Shown piece after piece: positions 10,037-14,232 of a stretch of 14,232 bases of DNA. The notes below the pieces were generated by a model. That model was given only the letters and a program-made list of their open reading frames with translations, was not told the DNA's origin and did no database searches. How positions within the stretch are numbered: position 1 is the first letter of the stretch; each line of letters opens with the position of its first letter. Made by a program: the position numbers and the translations under genes. This DNA is from Setaria digitata (Eukaryota > Nematoda > Chromadorea > Rhabditida > Setariidae), in assembly GCA_003640385.1 (NCBI GenBank), contig RCAB01000886.1:1-14232 (forward strand), given 5' to 3'.

Positions 10037-11660
10037 ATGCAACAAGAAGTTGTTTTAGCAAATGAAATTATTTCCTCCTTTCCCGGTGGATTCGGGAGGT
10101 TCAAGGTGAGAGAGGACGGGGGTATGGATCATCTCCAGTTTAGGAATTACTTTTGACGGTTACTCTGGAAAAAAAAGGGAAAGCAAGAATTGAGGGATGC
10201 GTAGTTTGAAATTCATATGATTGCCACAGATCGAAAAAATATTCGTTTTTTAGAAAGAGTGACAGAATAAAAAGTAGTTCACGATGAACAGTAAAGTAAA
10301 CTGTGAGGCTTGATACTTTAAATGCAGTGAATATTGATGCGAAATATGAATTAGTCGTCCACTGCAACATACTGCATGATTTTCCATCGATACACTGGAG
10401 AGAGAGATGACACGAATACGAGCATGGCTGATATTACTTATCGCGTTAAATGTATCATAAATTGGGAAGACTGAGTATCTAGGAATTGTGGTATATTTAG
10501 TAGTAAAAGATTTTTATTAGCGCCAGCTTTATGTCTGCAAAAAAATTGGGTATTATTGCTCGTTGCAGGTTGTAAATAGTAATTAATTATCAGAATATTA
10601 CCATTTAGAAACATGGCATTTGTTAGATTGTTCGCAAGCATTACATGCATTGTAAATATCAAAATCTAACATAGCAATCGAGGTGGGGAACTAACTGTGA
10701 CGAGTTCTAGTCAAAATTTCACTTTAAACAGAAATTTTAAAGTACAGCAAAAGTATTCTTGATTCAACTATGTCTTCACTTTTCTTCGTTGCTGACAGAA
10801 CAGTAAAAACACTTCAGGAAATGAATTCCATGCATTATTTGTATAGTCCTTTTACTTTTCAGGTGTTGTAAATCTTCAGCCGCCGGAAAAAAAAATCTAT
10901 TTAACTCAAATGCTGATACAATTCTTTTTATGCTGCATTATTTAACACCACCATGCACTTTTTTATGCGGACTTCTGTATCATTTTGAGTTGTAAATTTG
11001 AGAAATATGAAATATTCGAGTAATAAGAGGGTAAAGGGGTGACTTTTGGGGACAAAAGCAAAACTGATTTAGAGATTCCACGACGAAATCTGAGATACAT
11101 GTGTGGTACTTTAATTCGTAGAAGTTTTGTAATTCCTGGAATGGTAAACTCAAATGAGAGCAATATTTGAAATGAAATTAGACGGGATTTATTCGGGTAT
11201 GTGGAAAGATTTTGATTAAAACTGCACTTCCGACATGAAGTTATCTCTGCTTAAAAGAATCGAACTCAACAGCAGAAGAAACTAATAGAACCGTTCCATC
11301 TCCTGCAAGTTTCGCCACTCTTCAGTGAATGTCCTCAAAGTGTTTCCAATCGAACCGTCCCATTTCATGATCTTGTAGCATATGACAGTTATGCGACATT
11401 TTTGTTACGTCGCTACAGTGTGCAATTAGACGGGCCTGTTCATAAAGATCAATGGAATAGCATGCTGTTGGTGAGGTTCAGAGACTTGAGCATGATGTAT
11501 AATACAGTTAGATTGATGGTTAGAAGTAGAAGGAATTAAAAGAGATAGAAATAAGAGAAGAGACAGAGACAGGGGAGAGATAGAGGAAAATGATTAGAAC
11601 TGTTACTGATGACAGACGGTACTTTTAGAGTTGAGTTTGGAGCAAGTGGATTGCAGTTAG
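10037..11660 (+). CDS. Unrecognised 219-aa protein, 7 exons, upstream of PI3K
   Basis: Proposed exons: 10037-10121, 10609-10651, 10743-10802, 10863-10991, 11059-11143, 11258-11470, 11616-11660. Every junction is phase-consistent and the chain is open to a single TAG, giving 219 aa. The ATG is one base after a TTTTGTAG acceptor, suggesting trans-splicing. The protein has no signal peptide at its start (MQQEVVLANEIISSFPGGFG). Residues 44-62 are hydrophobic (KVFLIQLCLHFSSLL), 64-105 contain several Cys, and the largest exon includes HDLVAYDSYATFLLRRYSVQ. It looks like a mainly helical intracellular protein; I cannot assign a family. The strongest exons are 10863-10991 and 11258-11470. The weakest choices are the 43-base exon at 10609, the acceptor at 11059 (ACAAAAG), and the last exon; alternatively exon 6 reads through to a stop at 11537-11539. 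An earlier reading of 10732-10862 as one exon ending at GTGTTG is open too. Confidence 0.5.
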
Positions 11661-11840
11661 TACTGTTCCTTCCGCATCGTTGCCTGTTTTGTGGAAACAC
11701 TTTCAGTTTCGAATGAAAGATTGGCACCGTTGATTGGATTTGTCTGGGATCTAGTGGAAATGATTTGCTTGGGATTTAGTTCAGTTCAGTTTGATTTCAG
11801 GAAGGATGAGATCGATTCGGCTGTGAAGAAAGGAAAGGAA
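11661..11840 (+). promoter_or_regulatory. Short intercistronic gap with trans-splice-like acceptors
   Basis: This gap lies between the stop of the 219-aa gene and the chosen PI3K start. It holds a pyrimidine-rich stretch and two good acceptors, ACTTTCAG ending at 11707 and GATTTCAG ending at 11801. The length and content resemble the spacer between genes of a nematode operon, where the downstream mRNA receives an SL by trans-splicing. The frame of the PI3K exon is open upstream of 11841 to about 11661, so a longer N-terminus starting at ATG 11760, or a join to the upstream gene, cannot be excluded. Confidence 0.45.
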
Positions 11841-14177
11841 ATGTCTCAAGAGGTGGTATGTCTTCAGGACTCACCGGACATCTGGTCATTTATTGAATGT
11901 GGACAACTGGAAGTTGAGGGAAGCACTGATCTCGACTTATTACTGCCAAATGGCTTCCTTGTCAATATACGATGTTCCATGGATTTTACTCTTGCCAAGC
12001 TTAAACAGGAACTGTTCATACAAGCGAAAAAGTTTTTTTTTAAACTTATTCTTCATCTTTGTAAATAACAACGATTTTCCGGTATGCAGTAGTCATAGCA
12101 GTATAAAAGAAACTTGATTATAAAGTAATTGGACATCATATCTCACACTGAGGATGGGTATCGTTCGAACATGGAATATTGCAGTAGAGCTAAACAGTGG
12201 CAAGCTTCGAATTGATCTCTAATTGCGCTAGACCTTGATATTTCCGTATCTCATAAATTGGTAGAATGTAAATGAAGCGAATTCACAGGATTTTAGAGGT
12301 TCTAATTAGATATAATTAAATATCACATGAAGAATTTAATTGAAAGAAATTTTCATCGTGCTTTGTTCAGACTACCACTGTTCGATCTGTTGTTGACACC
12401 CTCGGATTACATATTCTTTACGATTAGGACAAATGGCGAACGTGAAGAACTATACGATGAATCGCGTTCTATATTTTCATTACGACTTTTTATACCGCTG
12501 CTTTGTCTTATTGAACCTGAAGGCAATCGGGAAGAAAAGGCGCTGGCACATGATATTGGTGAATTTTCACATTTCAGCTGCCATTTCTTACTGGGAAGAT
12601 ACTCCTAGTAAGCTACAATCAAGTCGTCGACCCAGGATGTGTCATTCATTAATCTGAATCTTTCTACGTATAGATAAATACTTTAACTTTAAAAGAAAAA
12701 CTGTATTAATTTGTCGTCTGCTCTCTAGCGTTATTAAATTGCCACGAGGAGGAATTCATTTCATTTTTTAAGCACAAATTTGTGACACTTCATTTTTAAA
12801 GACGAAAAGTTTAGGTCTTGCTATTGGGCATCCACTAACAGAAATTGAAGCAAAACTCTCTCCTGAAGAAATGTTGTATCGTATGGATTTGTACAAAGTA
12901 TCGGAGTTAGCAATATCCAGTCGAGGTATTACCGGTTATTCTCACTATGCATTTCCTGAAGAAGTTTCGAGCGAAATAGACGCTGATATACCACCCCAGG
13001 TCAAATCGAAGATCCAAAGTGATTTTTTTTTCTGTGTTTCTTTTTCCAAGTTATTATTATGGGATTGAGATTTTATGAGCTATTATTTGGTAAAAGGAAA
13101 ATGTAAAGAGTGAATCTCGTGCTACAGGAATGGGTCTATTTTGTTTGTTGATTTGCGAAAGCTTATTGCGTAACAGAGTAGAGGATAAACCGTATCGCAT
13201 GGCCTCACTTCCAAGGATTTTGGTTGAATTAACATTCTCTTTAGTTAGACTACAACCATGGAAGTTTACAGTTTTATTCACCATATGGAACTCAAGTTAA
13301 ATTGTTTTAAAAGGAACAGATTTTCAGTGGCAGATTTGTATATTGAACTGTGGTACCGTAGCAGAGAAGATGAATTGGCAAACGTTGACACGAACTGTGT
13401 TTGTGTCAAAATTCGCAAAGTTATTGGTGTTCATGCTTCAGATGCCATAGCAAATGCAATAAAGGAGCTAATGCAGCAACATAAATTATTGGTAATATTT
13501 GTTTGCGTCCGCAATTTTTTCTGCCTTCGAATTTAACAAATTGAAGTTTTTTAAAAACATGTTTTTACAAATACTAATTCTTTTTTAGGGCTCTTAATAA
13601 ATTTCATTACAGATTAAAGAGTCTCCGTCTGATTTTTTGTTGCAAATAGCCGGACGGCGTTGCTTTTTAACTAAGGATATCAGATTAACTAGTTTCGAGG
13701 TAATTTTTTTTTTTGCTATTGTAGTTTATAAAATTACGTAATTATTCGTACCTTTAGTGTTCTGGACCATGATTTATTTGCAGTATGTGAGATCATCCTT
13801 TGAGAATTATCGTATACCAAAATTCATATTACGAAGAAAAGAAGTTGTAATGAAGGACTTTACAGAACCTCCGCCAATAGCTAAAGTTAGTGTTTCATCT
13901 TTCTCTATTTATATTAATTAAGACATGGAATTTATGCAATTATGTTTATATATGGCAGTTTCCTACGTTTTATAATTTTAAATTTCGTCTAATTTAACTC
14001 TTACTGCTTATACAATTTATCGTTATAGAGAAATAAGTTCTTGCTTAATTTGAGGAATTTTATGATATTACACGCAAGGTCTCCGTAGTTTGATAGCAAA
14101 TCCTCTTTTTATTTTAGCCAAGCTGGGTACGAGCATACGAGAGCCGATTCGATCGAACTGATGAAACTGCCATAAAA
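11841..14177 (+). CDS. age-1: Class I PI3-kinase catalytic subunit (p110), N-terminal part
   Basis: Exons: 11841-12031, 12371-12558, 12815-13018, 13328-13491, 13613-13699, 13784-13885, 14118-14177, all in matching phase, 332 residues so far. Residues 30-127 form the adaptor (p85)-binding domain: LLLPNGFLVNIRC, then FTLAKLKQELFIQAKK, LPLFDLLL, EREELYDESR, LRLF and IEPEGNREEK, closely collinear with vertebrate p110. The Ras-binding domain spans about 196-300, with the typical strand and helix order and the motif FEYVRSSFENYRIPKFIL. Family members make PIP3 at the plasma membrane downstream of insulin-type receptors; in C. elegans AGE-1 acts in the DAF-2 pathway. The C2, helical and kinase domains are missing because the window ends. 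ATG 11841 was chosen for its place after a TTTCAG acceptor and its family-like distance to the binding domain. Donors such as AA|GTTTTT (12032) are weak, but phase and homology support them. Confidence 0.9.
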
Positions 14178-14232
14178 GTTTGCATTTCTTAATCCGAATA
14201 TTTTACAGTGCCTCCAGAATCATAAAAAAAAA
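14178..14232 (+). other. Right edge: unclear end of the PI3K fragment
   Basis: After residue Lys332 the frame could continue VCIS, which would suit the first C2 strand, but it meets TAA at 14190-14192. The alternative is a donor at 14178 (GTTTGC). The nearest acceptor, TTTTACAG ending at 14208, would give a 31-base intron, which is very short. The window then ends in nine A residues. The proper acceptor probably lies outside the window, or the sequence is faulty at a contig end. Confidence 0.5.

Noticed and set aside
11536..11727. Minus-strand 63-codon open frame
   Set aside because: Antisense to the last exon of the 219-aa gene and the intercistronic gap; no splice signals on that strand.
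13258..13327. PI3K start at the ATG at 13258
   Set aside because: This part is the 3' end of an intron; TTTTCAG at 13321-13327 is the acceptor and the upstream exons match p110 in phase.
1..14232. CRISPR arrays, rRNA, tRNA, bacterial operon signals or transposase genes
   Set aside because: None seen. The sequence is eukaryotic, with spliced genes throughout, and no ends of a mobile element were recognised.

Overview
The window looks like a fragment of a nematode nuclear genome. It is AT-rich, its genes are cut into 7-10 short exons by introns of about 60-620 bp, most acceptors read TTTCAG or close variants, and the start codons of two genes sit within 1-6 nt of a strong acceptor with no upstream exon, as expected for spliced-leader trans-splicing. 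Two proteins can be named with confidence. The intron sizes and base composition would suit a clade III (filarial-type) worm, but this placement is inference. The window begins and ends in A runs, so it may be a whole contig.

Layout: (1) 1-1359, no gene seen. (2) 1360-6154, minus strand: a ten-exon gene for a secreted protein with a signal peptide and three six-cysteine PAN/apple domains, about 590 aa. (3) 6155-7546: intergenic, with some weak exon-like plus-strand fragments. (4) 7547-9562, minus strand: F-actin capping protein subunit beta (cap-2/CAPZB), complete in seven exons, 269 aa. (5) 9569-10036: short divergent promoter region holding two copies of a 41-bp tandem repeat. (6) 10037-11660, plus strand: a seven-exon gene for a 219-aa protein that I do not recognise. 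(7) 11841 to the right edge, plus strand: the N-terminal part of a class I PI3-kinase catalytic subunit (p110; age-1 in C. elegans), covering the adaptor-binding and Ras-binding domains. The C2, helical and kinase domains are not in the window.

The unrecognised gene and the PI3K gene are on the same strand, with only 180 bp between the stop codon of the first and the chosen start codon of the second, and trans-splice-like acceptors in between. This is the geometry of a nematode operon and is the most interesting lead here.

All exon models were built by hand from reading frame, splice signals and intron-phase agreement. No transcript or database evidence was available. Gene identities for cap-2 and PI3K rest on recognised protein sequence; the PAN call rests on the repeated cysteine pattern.
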